A stretch of 64,000 nucleotides of DNA from Pyxidicoccus caerfyrddinensis (GTDB lineage Bacteria; Myxococcota; Myxococcia; Myxococcales; Myxococcaceae). The translations under genes were made by a program, and so were the position numbers. The notes under the pieces are model-generated. The model made no database searches. It had not been told where the DNA came from and saw only the letters and a list, made by a program, of their open reading frames with translations. This document shows, piece after piece, positions 18,031 to 26,768 of this stretch (positions are counted from its first letter, which is position 1; each line of letters begins with the position of its first letter). Location of the stretch: positions 181,164-245,163 of the forward strand of contig NZ_JAAIYA010000015.1 of NCBI RefSeq assembly GCF_010894405.1, written 5' to 3'.

Positions 18031-19284
18031 GTGTCTGCTTCGAGTCCTTCCCCGTCCTCTCCGCCCCGCTTCACGCCCTGGCACTGGCTTGGGCTGGCGG
18101 TGAGCGTGGCGCCCCTGGCGCTCTATGCCTTCTCGTCCCGGGTGAAGGACCTGGAGCTGTACTTCAACACGGCGCACGCCTTCCTCGGCGGGGCCACTCC
18201 CAACCAGGACTTCCGCTTCGAGTACCCGCCCTATGCGCTGCTGTGGTTCGTCCCCGCGGCGTGGCTGGGCGGGACGCTGAAGGCCTTCGTCCTCCTCTTC
18301 GGATTGCAGCTCACGCTCTTCGATGCCGCCAGCAAGTGGCTGCTGCTGTACGAGGGCGTGCGGCGTTGGGGGCACTCGCTCCGGGCCTGGGTGCCCTTCG
18401 CGGCGTACTCGGTGGCGAGCTGGGTGATGAGCGTCCACTACCTCAAGCGGTATGACCTCATCCCCGCCACCTTCACGCTCGCCGCGCTGGTGGCGCTGTC
18501 GCGTCGGCGTGACGTGCTCGCGGGGCTGGCGCTGTCGGTGGGCATCGTCACCAAGCTGTACCCCGTGGTGCTGGTGCCGCTCGCGCTGGCTCTGTGCTGG
18601 CGGCGGGGCTCGTGGACTTCGGCTCGGCGGCTGGTGCTGGGACTGGTGCTGGGCGCGCTGCCGCTGCTGCCGCTGAGCGCCTTCTGGCCCTGGTGGGGCT
18701 TCGCGTCCTTCCATGTCGCGCGGGGCCTCCAGGTGGAGTCGCTCGGGGCATCACTGCTCTGGGGCGCGCACCTGCTGGGCCAGGTGCCGGACGTGACGTG
18801 GGTGCATGCGCCGGCCGCGTATGAATTGCACGGCGCGGCGGCGGAGTGGGTGAAGGGCGTGTCGCGGTGGGTGTGGGTGGCGGGCTCGCTGGCGTCCGCG
18901 GCGGTGGGCTTGTGGGCCGTGCGCCGCCGTACGCCCGAGCGGGTGGAGGACCTGGCGCGGCTGGCGCTGGGGCCGCTCATTGCCTTCGTGGTCCTCAACC
19001 CGGTGCTCAGCCCGCAGTACCTCGTCTGGCTCACGGGCGCGGCGGGGCTCGCGCTGCTGTCCGGCCCGCGTGCGGCGCCCGTTGCCGTGTTCATCGCCGC
19101 GGTCATGACCCGGGGCATCTTCGCGGGCAGCACGTACAACACGGGCATCGGTGCTCCGCACGAGGTGCTGCTGCTGGTGCGCAATGGCCTGCTGTTGTTC
19201 GCGGGCATCGCGCTGGTGCACGAGGCCTGGCGGAGTGCGGCCGGGGCGGAGCAGGCCACCGTGAGCCCCGAAGCGCGGAGCTGA
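18031..19284 (+). CDS. GT87/DUF2029-type polytopic membrane glycosyltransferase
   Basis: A 417-residue protein with about ten hydrophobic segments. The first periplasmic loop contains FNTAHAFLGGATPNQDFRFEYPPYALL; the acidic DFRFEYPP pattern is typical of GT-C enzymes of the GT87/DUF2029 group, which use polyprenyl-phosphate sugars. WVMSVHYLKRYDLIPATF and VTKLYPVVLVPLA also fit. The acceptor is unknown. GTG 18031 is chosen because the ATG-less upstream frame overlaps pfkB. Convergent with the amidohydrolase gene. Confidence 0.75.
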   Translation: MSASSPSPSSPPRFTPWHWLGLAVSVAPLALYAFSSRVKDLELYFNTAHAFLGGATPNQDFRFEYPPYALLWFVPAAWLGGTLKAFVLLFGLQLTLFDAASKWLLLYEGVRRWGHSLRAWVPFAAYSVASWVMSVHYLKRYDLIPATFTLAALVALSRRRDVLAGLALSVGIVTKLYPVVLVPLALALCWRRGSWTSARRLVLGLVLGALPLLPLSAFWPWWGFASFHVARGLQVESLGASLLWGAHLLGQVPDVTWVHAPAAYELHGAAAEWVKGVSRWVWVAGSLASAAVGLWAVRRRTPERVEDLARLALGPLIAFVVLNPVLSPQYLVWLTGAAGLALLSGPRAAPVAVFIAAVMTRGIFAGSTYNTGIGAPHEVLLLVRNGLLLFAGIALVHEAWRSAAGAEQATVSPEARS

Positions 19285-19314
19285 GGAGGGACGCGGCAAG
19301 CCGCTGCACTCCGT

Positions 19315-19362
19315 CCGCCCCCGGTCGGGCGGTGGACTCGCGGAATGAGCGTTCCTTCCGCG
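19315..19362. terminator. Two adjacent hairpins between convergent genes
   Basis: CCGCCC/GGGCGG (19315-19320 and 19327-19332) with a 6-base loop, then CGCGGAA/TTCCGCG (19339-19345 and 19356-19362), a perfect 7-base stem with a 10-base loop. They sit in the 149-base gap between the GT87-like and amidohydrolase genes and probably terminate transcription from both sides. Nothing else is visible in the gap. Confidence 0.5.
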
Positions 19363-19433
19363 GCGGGCGGCCTCCGGGCGGGCGGCTCCTGCCGGTTCAT
19401 GCCATGCAGGCCGCCCCCGCGTCCCCTCATGCT

Positions 19434-20720
19434 TCAGCGACGGTGGACGGTGCCGCCCTTCATCACGAACCGCACCTTGCGCAGCGCGGTGATGTCCTGC
19501 GTCGGGTCCCCGTCCACCGCGACGAGGTCCGCGAGCAGCCCCGCCTTTACCTGACCGAGGCGGTCCTCGCGGTGCAGCATGCGCGCGTTGCCGGACGTCG
19601 CTGCCTGGAGCACCTGCGCGGGCTTCATCCCGTACTCCACCATCAGCTCCAGCTCGCGCGCGTTCTCCCCGTGCGCGAAGACGCCCGAGTCACCGCCCAC
19701 GCACATGGGCACGCCCGCGGCCAGCGCCGCACGGAAGCTGGCGCGCTTCGCGGTGACGGAGGCGGGCTCCGGGTCCACGCCCTTCTTCCATCCTCGGTAC
19801 TGGAGGACGGCGTCCCCCGCGGCCAGGGTGGGGCAGAAGAAGACGCGCCGCTCGGCCATGAGCTTGAAGACCGCGGGCGTGCCGTCGTCGCCGTGCTCGA
19901 TGCTCTCCGCGCCCGCCAGCACCGCGCGGCGCATGCCTTCCTCCGTGCTGGCGTGGACCACCACCGGACGGCCGCTGCCCTTCGCCGTGTCGACGATGAG
20001 CTTCATCTCCTCCTGGGAGAAGGTGGGGCGCGCCTCGCCATTGGGACCCCAGCGGTAGTCGCCGTAGACCTTGATCCAATCCGCGCCGTGGCCAATCTGG
20101 CTGCGCACCACGCGCACCAGCGAGTCCACGCCGTCCGCCTCCTCGGCGCCCTGCGGCACCGTCCACTCGGCGGCGAAGCCCTTGGGCCCGTAGCTTCCGG
20201 TGGCCACGATGGCTCGCGTCGTCACCACCAGCCGGGGGCCGGGGATGATGCCCTGGTCGATGGCCTGCTTGAGCCCCACGTCCGCGTCCGCTGCGCCCTC
20301 GGTACCGAGGTCTCTCGCGGTGGTGAAGCCCGCCAGCAGCGTGGCGCGCGCATGGTTCGTGGCGCGGGCGACTCGCAGCGTGAGCGACTCCTTCAGCACC
20401 TGGTCGTTCCACGACGTCTCGTTGTACGGGTGCAGCAGCAGGTGCGAGTGGCCCTCGATGAGGCCCGGCAGCAGCGTGGCACCGGACAGGTCCACCACCT
20501 CCGCGTCCGCCGGCGCCTTCACCTGCGCCTCCGGACCGGCCGCGATGATTCGGTCTCCCGTGACGAGCACCACCCAGCCCGCCTGGGGCTTCGCGGTGAC
20601 GCCGTCGAAGACTCGCGCGGGGCGCAGCAGGTACGACTTCGGCGCAGCGGGCGCCGGAGCGGCGGTTTGTGCGGAAGCGGATGAGAACGCCAGGGCGGCG
20701 AGGAGGAGCAGGACGCGCAT
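19434..20720 (-). CDS. Exported metal-dependent amidohydrolase
   Basis: A 428-residue protein with a cleavable signal peptide ([18 protein letters not shown]), so it acts outside the cytoplasm. The rest is an amidohydrolase-superfamily TIM barrel: [16 protein letters not shown] gives the HxH metal motif, DWIKVYGDY the metal-bridging Lys region, VVVHAST and IEHGDDG the two later His ligands, and CVGGDSGV the catalytic Asp. The sequence order resembles imidazolonepropionase/prolidase-like members; the substrate cannot be told. Starts at ATG 20720 because the signal peptide begins there. Confidence 0.83.
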   Translation of the reverse strand: MRVLLLLAALAFSSASAQTAAPAPAAPKSYLLRPARVFDGVTAKPQAGWVVLVTGDRIIAAGPEAQVKAPADAEVVDLSGATLLPGLIEGHSHLLLHPYNETSWNDQVLKESLTLRVARATNHARATLLAGFTTARDLGTEGAADADVGLKQAIDQGIIPGPRLVVTTRAIVATGSYGPKGFAAEWTVPQGAEEADGVDSLVRVVRSQIGHGADWIKVYGDYRWGPNGEARPTFSQEEMKLIVDTAKGSGRPVVVHASTEEGMRRAVLAGAESIEHGDDGTPAVFKLMAERRVFFCPTLAAGDAVLQYRGWKKGVDPEPASVTAKRASFRAALAAGVPMCVGGDSGVFAHGENARELELMVEYGMKPAQVLQAATSGNARMLHREDRLGQVKAGLLADLVAVDGDPTQDITALRKVRFVMKGGTVHRR

Positions 20721-20836
20721 GGCGGCGGATGATGGCGCGCGGGCGGCGCGGCGGCCACTCCGTCGTTTCAGGAGCAGGGAGGCAGGCCACACTCTCCAGG
20801 CGAGCACGGCGCGGGCACGGTTGTTAATTCGAGGCC

Positions 20837-21145
20837 ATGGCTCGCGATGACCGCGTGAATGCCCTGCTGCCCGTCGAGGTCGAGTTCCAGAAGGAGAAGG
20901 CCTCCGGGCTGCGCCGGACGGGCGACAAGCTGGAGGAGTTGCTGGCGGAGCTGGCCCGGGCCGAGCGCGAGGTGCGCGCGCACTCGGGCCCCGGCCGCGC
21001 GGCGCTCTTCACCCGCTACCGGGCGGCGCGCCTGGAGGCCGAGAAGCAGCGGTGGAATCTCATGGTGCAGCGCGAGGCCTGTGGCCTGCGCAACCACAAG
21101 GAACTCGACTTCCTCTACCCGATGCCGCCCCCGTTGAAGGAGTGA
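20837..21145 (+). CDS. Small helical hypothetical protein
   Basis: A 102-residue, highly charged protein. The segment [19 protein letters not shown] suggests a helical hairpin or coiled coil, and the C-terminus reads [18 protein letters not shown]. No signal peptide or membrane helix. The codon bias supports a real gene. It lies between the amidohydrolase and DUF423 genes and its stop is part of a hairpin shared with the latter. Function unknown. Confidence 0.65.
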   Translation: MARDDRVNALLPVEVEFQKEKASGLRRTGDKLEELLAELARAEREVRAHSGPGRAALFTRYRAARLEAEKQRWNLMVQREACGLRNHKELDFLYPMPPPLKE

Positions 21146-21165
21146 CACCGGCCTCAGGCCGTGTC
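21144..21165. terminator. Hairpin containing both stop codons of a convergent pair
   Basis: GACAC-GGCCT pairs with AGGCC-GTGTC across a single-base loop, with one bulged C at 21149. The TGA of the plus gene and the TGA of the minus gene lie inside it. The two genes are only 8 bases apart. Confidence 0.5.
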
Positions 21166-21528
21166 GCGCCACGCTGCGATGGCGAGGAGCAGCCACCCGG
21201 CGAGGAAGCCCAGTCCGCCCAGCGGGGTGATGGCGCCCAGCACGCGGACGCCGGACAGGGCGAGCGCGTAGAGGCTGCCGGAGAAGAGGACGATGCCCGC
21301 GAGCATCGCCCAGCCCGCGCCGGACAGCAGCGGGGAGGGGCGGAAGTGCCCCAGCAGACCCACGGCCACGAGTCCGAGCGCGTGGTACATGTGGTAACGC
21401 GCTCCGGTCTCGAAGATGACCAGGAGGTCCTGGGGAAGCCGGGCCTTGAGCGCATGCGCGCCGAAGGCTCCCGCCGCCACGGACAGGAAAGCGTTCACCG
21501 CACCAAGGACCAGCCACATCCGCATCAT
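21154..21528 (-). CDS. DUF423 membrane protein
   Basis: A 124-residue protein with four predicted membrane helices. VLGAVNAFLSVAAGAFGAHALKARL at the start (in parts: AAGAFGAHALK), the TGARYHMYHALGLV segment and LGAITPLGGLGFLAGW near the end are the family's diagnostic parts. DUF423 proteins (E. coli YgdD) are small inner-membrane proteins of unknown function. Length matches. Two in-frame ATGs are adjacent at the start. Confidence 0.88.
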   Translation of the reverse strand: MMRMWLVLGAVNAFLSVAAGAFGAHALKARLPQDLLVIFETGARYHMYHALGLVAVGLLGHFRPSPLLSGAGWAMLAGIVLFSGSLYALALSGVRVLGAITPLGGLGFLAGWLLLAIAAWRDTA

Positions 21529-21624
21529 CGAGTGCCTTTCATCGCAAACTCGTCTGGGGCACGCTACACCGCCGCTGACGGAGCGTCCTGGCCGACGTGA
21601 ACTCCCGGGGACGCACCCATTCGA

Positions 21625-22269
21625 ATGACCTCACCCACACTGATTCCCTCCCCGAAGCCGATTCCCTTCGAGCTGCGCCCGTCCTCCATCCAGGGCCAGG
21701 GTGCCTTCGCCACGCGCCGCATCCGCAAGGGGGCTCGCATCATCGAGTACATCGGCGAGCGCATCACCCAGGAAGAGGCCGACCGCCGCTACGACGACGA
21801 GGCCATGGAGCGCCACCACACGTTCCTGTTCAACCTGGACGACAAGGGCAAGAACGTGCTGGACGCGGGCACCGTCCACAACGAGTCGCGCTACATCAAC
21901 CACTCGTGCGACCCGAACTGCGAGGCCCTCATCGACAAGGGCCACATCTACATCTACGCCCTGCGCAACATCGAGCCCGGCGAGGAGCTGGTCTACGACT
22001 ACGCCTACGAGCGCACCGAGGGCATGGGCCCGGACTCCGAGTCGCTCTACGTCTGCAAGTGCGGCTCGCCGAAGTGCCGGGGCACCATCCTCGCTCCGCT
22101 GAAGAAGGAGCGCGCGCCGAAGAAGGCGGCCTCTAAGGCGAAGACGAAGTCCAAGTCGAAGGCCCGGGGCTCGGACTCGCGCGGCAAGAAGGGCGCGGGG
22201 AAGAAGGGCGCCTCGTCCAGCAAGTCGACGCAGCGGACGAAGACCGCGAGCCGCAAGCGCGCGGGGTGA
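21625..22269 (+). CDS. SET-domain protein lysine methyltransferase with basic tail
   Basis: A 214-residue protein. Residues about 14-135 form a SET domain: SIQGQGAFATRRIRKGARI, EYIGERI, RYINHSCDPNCEALI (NHSC at 92-95, SAM and knot motif) and GEELVYDYAY (catalytic Tyr). A post-SET motif CKCGSPKCRG follows at 144-153, whose cysteines would bind zinc with that of the SET domain. The last 55 residues are almost only Lys, Ala, Ser, Gly and Arg, like a histone H1 tail, and should bind nucleic acid. It is predicted to methylate lysines on a protein, possibly DNA-bound. NHSC plus post-SET is close to eukaryotic SET1/SET2-type enzymes, so transfer from eukaryotes is likely. Confidence 0.87.
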   Translation: MTSPTLIPSPKPIPFELRPSSIQGQGAFATRRIRKGARIIEYIGERITQEEADRRYDDEAMERHHTFLFNLDDKGKNVLDAGTVHNESRYINHSCDPNCEALIDKGHIYIYALRNIEPGEELVYDYAYERTEGMGPDSESLYVCKCGSPKCRGTILAPLKKERAPKKAASKAKTKSKSKARGSDSRGKKGAGKKGASSSKSTQRTKTASRKRAG

Positions 22270-22338
22270 AGCGTCTCACGGCAGGGGCTTTGCAAACGGG
22301 CTCACGGCAGCTCTCACGCCCGCCCCGGAGTCCTGCCC

Positions 22339-22647
22339 ATGCGTTCCCGTGTCCTCGCGTCCCTCGCGCTCTTCCCGCTGTCACTGATGGCCGCGGGTTG
22401 TCTGCCCACCCATGGGCAGTACCAGAGCCTGTCGTCCGGACTGGTGGGTTGTGCGCCCGGCCAGATCCAGATTGCCAATGACCAGGTGGGGGTCGAGGGC
22501 GTCACCTGGGAGGCGGTGTGCAACGGGCACCGCTTCTACTGCAGTGGTGTCGGCAAGATTGCCGCCTGCAAGGAGCCTCCCGCCGACAGGGCCCAGCAGG
22601 AGGCCGCTCCGGCCACCCCCGAGACGGCGCCTTCGCCCGCCGCCTGA
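22339..22647 (+). CDS. Small putative lipoprotein
   Basis: A 102-residue protein with a lipoprotein signal (LASLALFPLSLMAAGC) and lipobox MAAGC, so Cys21 is the likely lipidated residue. The mature part has four more cysteines (VGCAPGQ, AVCNGHRFYCSG, AACKE) that could form two disulfides, then a Pro/Ala tail. WEAVCNGHRFYCSG resembles a short motif seen in other myxobacterial lipoproteins. Function unknown. Confidence 0.75.
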   Translation: MRSRVLASLALFPLSLMAAGCLPTHGQYQSLSSGLVGCAPGQIQIANDQVGVEGVTWEAVCNGHRFYCSGVGKIAACKEPPADRAQQEAAPATPETAPSPAA

Positions 22648-22674
22648 GGCGGTGGGTTGGCATTGCTCCTGACG

Positions 22675-22680
22675 TAGAGT
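22675..22680 (+). promoter_or_regulatory. Candidate -10 element (TAGAGT) of the acyl-CoA dehydrogenase-like gene
   Basis: TAGAGT ends 7 bases before the GTG at 22688 and overlaps the GTG at 22679. It therefore argues for the later start and a leaderless transcript. Confidence 0.35.
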
Positions 22681-23626
22681 GGGGGACGTGAACGACGTCC
22701 TCCGCTTCCTGCTCTCCGAGTCCCCCGAGCCGCTCCCCCTCGACTCCGTCGACGCGTGGTGGAAGCGCCACCTGGAGCTGCTGCCACGCTTCCCGGCGCC
22801 CGCGGACCTGGCGCTGGCCGGAGGCTTTCGCGCGGACAGGCTTGGGTATGCGTTTGCCTCCGGCTACCACGCCGCGCACCGCTCACTGTTCCCCATGCTC
22901 CCCGCGGACAGGCCGTGCGCGCTGTGTGCCACCGAGCCGGGCGGCGCGCACCCGTCCTCCATCCAGACGCGGCTGACGGACTCGGTCTCGGGGCTGAAGC
23001 TCCGCGGCGAGAAGACGTTCGTCACGCTCGGAACTCGCGCGGAATTGCTGCTGGTGGTCGCCACCGAGGGCCAGGACGCCCAGGGCCGCAATCGGCTGCG
23101 CATGGTCGCTCTCGATGCGAAGCGGCCGGGTGTCCGCGTCACGGCACTGCCAGAATTGCACTTCATGCCCGAGGTGCCGCATGCGGAATTGGCACTCGAG
23201 GACGTGGCCGTGGCCCCGGACGAGGTGCTGCCCGGTGATGGTTACTCGCGTTACCTCAAGCCGTTCCGCACGGTGGAGGACTGCCACGTCCACCTGGCGC
23301 TGCTCGGGTGGCTCCTCCAGGTGGCGCGCCGGAGCGGCTGGCCGGAGCCCGTGCGCGAGGAGCTGCTCGCCCTGGCGGTGATGATGCGCGGGCTGGCCCA
23401 GGCGGACCCGTCGGAGGCCACCACGCACCTGGCGCTCGGCGGTGCACTGGAGCTGGCGAAGCGGACCGTGGAGAAGTGCGAGCCGCTGTGGGCCCAGACG
23501 GATGCGCCGACTCGCGAGCGATGGGCGCGGGACCGCAGACTGCTGGACGTTGCCGGCAAGGTGCGCGCGAAGCGACTGGAAGCGGCGCGGCAGCGGACCT
23601 CGGGCTCGAAAAGCGAAGGGCCGTGA
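22679..23626 (+). CDS. Acyl-CoA dehydrogenase-like protein
   Basis: A 315-residue soluble protein. CATEPGGAHPSSIQTRLTDS resembles the flavin-contacting CxTEPxxGS loop of acyl-CoA dehydrogenases and LRGEKTFVTLGTRAELLLVVA the following beta-domain. RVTALPELHFMPEVPHAELALEDVAV matches the end of that middle domain. The N-terminal helical domain is shortened and the total is about 60 residues below the usual length, and the catalytic Glu was not identified. It may be a divergent or non-catalytic member. The GTG at 22688 is as good a start as 22679. Confidence 0.65.
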   Translation: MGDVNDVLRFLLSESPEPLPLDSVDAWWKRHLELLPRFPAPADLALAGGFRADRLGYAFASGYHAAHRSLFPMLPADRPCALCATEPGGAHPSSIQTRLTDSVSGLKLRGEKTFVTLGTRAELLLVVATEGQDAQGRNRLRMVALDAKRPGVRVTALPELHFMPEVPHAELALEDVAVAPDEVLPGDGYSRYLKPFRTVEDCHVHLALLGWLLQVARRSGWPEPVREELLALAVMMRGLAQADPSEATTHLALGGALELAKRTVEKCEPLWAQTDAPTRERWARDRRLLDVAGKVRAKRLEAARQRTSGSKSEGP

Positions 23627-23648
23627 CCCCACTGGAAGGTCACGGCCC
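23618..23648. terminator. Perfect 11-bp hairpin between convergent genes
   Basis: GGGCCGTGACC (23618-23628) pairs without mismatch with GGTCACGGCCC (23638-23648), loop of 9. The left arm contains the TGA of the acyl-CoA dehydrogenase-like gene; the minus-strand gene ends 24 bases further. No T-run, but the stem is one of the strongest in the window. Confidence 0.6.
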
Positions 23649-23671
23649 CAGGTCTCACAGCGGAGTGTCGC

Positions 23672-24382
23672 TCAGTAACGCCCGCCGCCCACGGCGGAGA
23701 CGATGGCGGAGAGGATGCGGTTCTCCACGCCCCACACGGCCTTGTTCACACCCTTGACGCCGGCTCCGCGCAGGTAGTCCGTGAAGTCGTGCAGCGCGGT
23801 GGAGCGCTGCATGCCCTCGCCCTTGGCGGCATAGAGCAGCGGCGTGTTGGGCGCGCCCGTCAGGCCCAGGTCGGGGCAGGCCTCGGAGAGCTTCTGCGGG
23901 TCGATGCCCGTGGCCGACGCCAGCATGGCCACGGTGAATTTGTGCACCGGCAGCTCGCGCGCGTTGGGCACCTTGTCCAGCACCTTCTGCCGCGTCGCCG
24001 GGTCCGTGGCGAGCTGGTCCAGCGTCACCTTGGACATCGCGATGAGCTGCTCGTTGGTGATGTGCTTGCTGTCGAGGATGGCGCGGCCGAACAGGCTCGC
24101 CGGCGTGTCACCCTTGATGCTGATGTCCTTGCCCGGCATCTGCTGCATCCGCGCCCACATGGACTGGACGGCCTTGCCCACCTCGGTGTCCGGGCCGCCG
24201 CGCCACGAGCCCGGCGTCGGCTGGGCCGCCACGCGGACCGGCGCCGTGCCCTTGAAGGTGCTCAGCCCGGTGTGCCCGACCTCGTTGGCCTTCGCCGTGC
24301 GGGCGGCCTGCTGCGTCGTCTGGGGCTGGGCGGCCGGGGTCGGGGTGGAGAGGGCTCGGGGGCGGCTGCGGATGGGGTCCAT
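23672..24382 (-). CDS. Hypothetical protein
   Basis: A 236-residue protein with a disordered Ala/Thr/Gln/Pro-rich first 60 residues and a mostly helical remainder (for example ITNEQLIAMSKVTLDQLATD, VHKFTVAMLASATGIDPQKL). No signal peptide, membrane helix or recognised domain. ATG 24382 is preceded by GGAG; earlier in-frame starts lack coding bias. Possible structural or regulatory protein; function unknown. Confidence 0.65.
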   Translation of the reverse strand: MDPIRSRPRALSTPTPAAQPQTTQQAARTAKANEVGHTGLSTFKGTAPVRVAAQPTPGSWRGGPDTEVGKAVQSMWARMQQMPGKDISIKGDTPASLFGRAILDSKHITNEQLIAMSKVTLDQLATDPATRQKVLDKVPNARELPVHKFTVAMLASATGIDPQKLSEACPDLGLTGAPNTPLLYAAKGEGMQRSTALHDFTDYLRGAGVKGVNKAVWGVENRILSAIVSAVGGGRY

Positions 24383-24488
24383 GGACGAGGCTCCGGCAAT
24401 TCGGCTGATTAAAGGATTATCGCAAGTGCCCAGGCGAAGGTTGCGTCCGGCCGCTCCCAAGGCCCGTGCACTCCCGGGCGGGGCCGCT

Positions 24489-24494
24489 ATGTTC
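24489..24494 (+). promoter_or_regulatory. Candidate -10 element (TATGTT) of the 2OG oxygenase-like gene
   Basis: TATGTT ends 6 bases before ATG 24501. It contains the earlier in-frame ATG (24489), which would therefore not be transcribed as a start codon if this is the promoter. Confidence 0.33.
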
Positions 24495-24500
24495 CCGCCC

Positions 24501-25343
24501 ATGAAGAAGACCTTTCCCGCCGACTTCGCCGATCTGCTCACCCCCAAGGGCCGCCGCATCCTCGAGGGGAAGGACCGGGAGGTGACGGGGGCCCTGCTGG
24601 ACCCGGAGCGGCCCTTCGTGGCGCTCCAGGGCGTCATCGACGCGCGCCGGGCCGCCGCCTGCCGGGATGCCCTGGACGCCGCGCTGCGGGACACGCTGGT
24701 GCCCATGGAGGACCCCATCCCCCATGACTCCATCTCCGGCATGACGATGAACTACATGGAGCTGCTGCCCAAGACGGTGCGCAACCGCACGGCGCTCCTG
24801 GAGAACCGCCGCTCCCGCTCCTACCGCGCGGCCGAGGCGGTGGGCCTGACGGACATGATGCGCTCGGACAGCTTCGCCGCCTTCGCCGCCGCGGTGACGG
24901 GGCGCGCCCTGCGGCGTCGGTGGGGCATCCAGGTGCTGTGCTACGGCCCGGGGGACTACTCGGGGCCGCACAACGACCACCACCCCGAGGAGCCCGAGGC
25001 TCGCGACGGCTACGTGGACATGCACGTCAGCCTCACGATGCCGGGCGTGGACCACCAGTACCTCGTCTACGCGAAGGACGGCCACTTCACCGAGATGACG
25101 CGGGTGAGCACCGTGGGCGGCATCACCGTGTACCGGCTGCCCTTCTGGCACTACACGACGCCGCTGTTGGCGAAGAAGGGCGCGGAGGACACGTCCCGCC
25201 GCTGGGTGCTGCTGGGCACGTTCCTGGACGCGGCGCCGGGGGCGAGGGCCGGCTCCACGGTGCTTCCGGCGGGGGCTCCGGGGGGACGCCCGCCTGCCCG
25301 GGATGCGACTTTCGGGAGTGGCGGAGGGGCCGGACGGCGTTAG
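24501..25343 (+). CDS. Putative Fe(II)/2-oxoglutarate-type oxygenase
   Basis: A 280-residue protein. CYGPGDYSGPHNDHHPEE has the HxD iron-binding pattern, preceded by the GDY segment common in 2OG oxygenases, and YVDMHVSLTMPGVDHQYLVY then VGGITVYRLPFWHYTTPL supplies later strands and the distal His. The family assignment rests on these motifs alone. The last 45 residues are a low-complexity Gly/Ala/Arg tail. The start is set at 24501, after the TATGTT box; an ATG at 24489 is in frame. Confidence 0.55.
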   Translation: MKKTFPADFADLLTPKGRRILEGKDREVTGALLDPERPFVALQGVIDARRAAACRDALDAALRDTLVPMEDPIPHDSISGMTMNYMELLPKTVRNRTALLENRRSRSYRAAEAVGLTDMMRSDSFAAFAAAVTGRALRRRWGIQVLCYGPGDYSGPHNDHHPEEPEARDGYVDMHVSLTMPGVDHQYLVYAKDGHFTEMTRVSTVGGITVYRLPFWHYTTPLLAKKGAEDTSRRWVLLGTFLDAAPGARAGSTVLPAGAPGGRPPARDATFGSGGGAGRR

Positions 25344-25345
25344 CT
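25340..25345 (+). promoter_or_regulatory. Candidate -10 element (TAGCTT) of the M18 aminopeptidase gene
   Basis: TAGCTT ends 11 bases before ATG 25357. It overlaps the last codon of the upstream gene, whose TAG stop it contains at 25341-25343. No Shine-Dalgarno follows. Confidence 0.33.
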
Positions 25346-25356
25346 TGGGGCGCCCT

Positions 25357-26667
25357 ATGAGCCCCATCGACACAGACGCCCTGGCCCGAGACCTCCTGGA
25401 GTACATCGACGCCTCGCCCACGCCGTACCATGCGGTGCGCGAGACGGCCCGCCGCCTGACGCAGGCGGGCTACCGCGTGCTGGACGAGCGCGAGTCCTGG
25501 ACGCTGAAGCCCGGCGAGCGCGTCTTCGTCACCCGCGGGGACACCAGCATCGCCGCCTTCCAGCTCGGCACCACGCCGGTGGACCGGGCGGGCTTCCGGC
25601 TGGTCGGCTCCCACACGGACTCGCCCAACCTGCGGCTGAAGCCGAACGCGGCGGTAACGAAGAACGGCTACCAGCAGCTCGGCGTCGAGATTTATGGCGG
25701 CGTGCTGCTGCACACGTGGACGGACCGCGACTTGTCGCTCGCCGGCCGCGTGATGGTGATGGTGGGGGGCAAGCCGCAGGGGTACCTGGTGGACTTCGCC
25801 CGGCCGCTGCTGCGCGTGCCCAACCTGGCCATCCACCTGAACCGGAGTGTGAACTCGGACGGGCTCAAGCTGAACGCGCAGGACCACATGGTGCCGGTGC
25901 TGGGCCTGGAGAGCGCGGGTCCGGTGGAGCTGCGAACGCTGCTGTTGCAGGAGCTGGCGCGCGGCGGCGTGAAGGCGGAGGCGGCGGACATCCTCGGCTA
26001 CGACTTGTGCCTCTACGACTTGCAGCCGTCCATCCGCTCGGGGGCGCACGGGGAGTTCCTCCACGCGCCGCGCCTGGACAACCTGGCGAGCTGTCACGCG
26101 GCGCTGTCCGCGCTGCTGTCGAGCAGTGAGCCGCGCGAGGCCACCAGCGGCGTCATCCTGTTCGACCACGAGGAAGTGGGCAGCCGGAGCGCGCAGGGCG
26201 CGGCGTCGCCGTTCCTGCGCACGCTGCTGGAGCGCTTCACGCTGGCGCACTCGGACGGGCGGCCGGACGCGTTCCACCGGGCGATTGCCCATTCGTTCCT
26301 GGTGAGCGCGGACATGGCGCACGCGGTGCACCCCAACTATTCGTCGCTGCACGAGCCGAAGCACCAGCCGCACATGGGCGCGGGTCCGGTCATCAAGTCC
26401 AACGTGAACCAGTCGTACGCGACGGACGGCGAGTCGTGGGCGTTCTTCACCTCGCTGTGCCGCGAGGCTGGCGTCACGCCGCAGCACTTCGTCACCCGCA
26501 CGGACCTGGGTTGCGGCAGCACGATTGGGCCGATTTCGGCGGGGCAGCTCGGGATTCGCACGGTGGACGTGGGCAACCCCATGCTGTCCATGCACTCGAT
26601 TCGCGAGATGGCCTGCGCGACGGACGTGGGGCAGATGGTCGCGGTGTTGCGGCAGCTGTTCAAGTAG
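25357..26667 (+). CDS. apeB: M18-family aspartyl aminopeptidase
   Basis: A 436-residue dinuclear zinc aminopeptidase that removes acidic N-terminal residues from peptides in the cytosol. Metal and catalytic motifs are visible in order: LVGSHTDSPNLRLKP (first His and Asp), APRLDNLASCHA (bridging Asp), ILFDHEEVGSRSAQGA (catalytic Glu-Glu), SADMAHAVHPNY (Asp ligand) and the C-terminal His in NPMLSMHSIREMA. Length is standard for the family. Monocistronic, convergent with opgH. Confidence 0.93.
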   Translation: MSPIDTDALARDLLEYIDASPTPYHAVRETARRLTQAGYRVLDERESWTLKPGERVFVTRGDTSIAAFQLGTTPVDRAGFRLVGSHTDSPNLRLKPNAAVTKNGYQQLGVEIYGGVLLHTWTDRDLSLAGRVMVMVGGKPQGYLVDFARPLLRVPNLAIHLNRSVNSDGLKLNAQDHMVPVLGLESAGPVELRTLLLQELARGGVKAEAADILGYDLCLYDLQPSIRSGAHGEFLHAPRLDNLASCHAALSALLSSSEPREATSGVILFDHEEVGSRSAQGAASPFLRTLLERFTLAHSDGRPDAFHRAIAHSFLVSADMAHAVHPNYSSLHEPKHQPHMGAGPVIKSNVNQSYATDGESWAFFTSLCREAGVTPQHFVTRTDLGCGSTIGPISAGQLGIRTVDVGNPMLSMHSIREMACATDVGQMVAVLRQLFK

Positions 26668-26678
26668 TCACGCAAGAG

Positions 26679-26711
26679 GCCCGGCCCCCGCCGTGAGGCA
26701 CGGGGCCGGGC
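26679..26711. terminator. Strong bidirectional hairpin between apeB and opgH
   Basis: GCCCGGCCCC (26679-26688) pairs perfectly with GGGGCCGGGC (26702-26711) around a 13-base loop. It lies in the centre of the 101-base gap between two convergent genes. Confidence 0.6.
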
Positions 26712-26768
26712 ACTGTTGCTGGCACCCGGGCGTCGCGCTCGGAGCGCGTCAAGCGCACCGCGCGTGGC

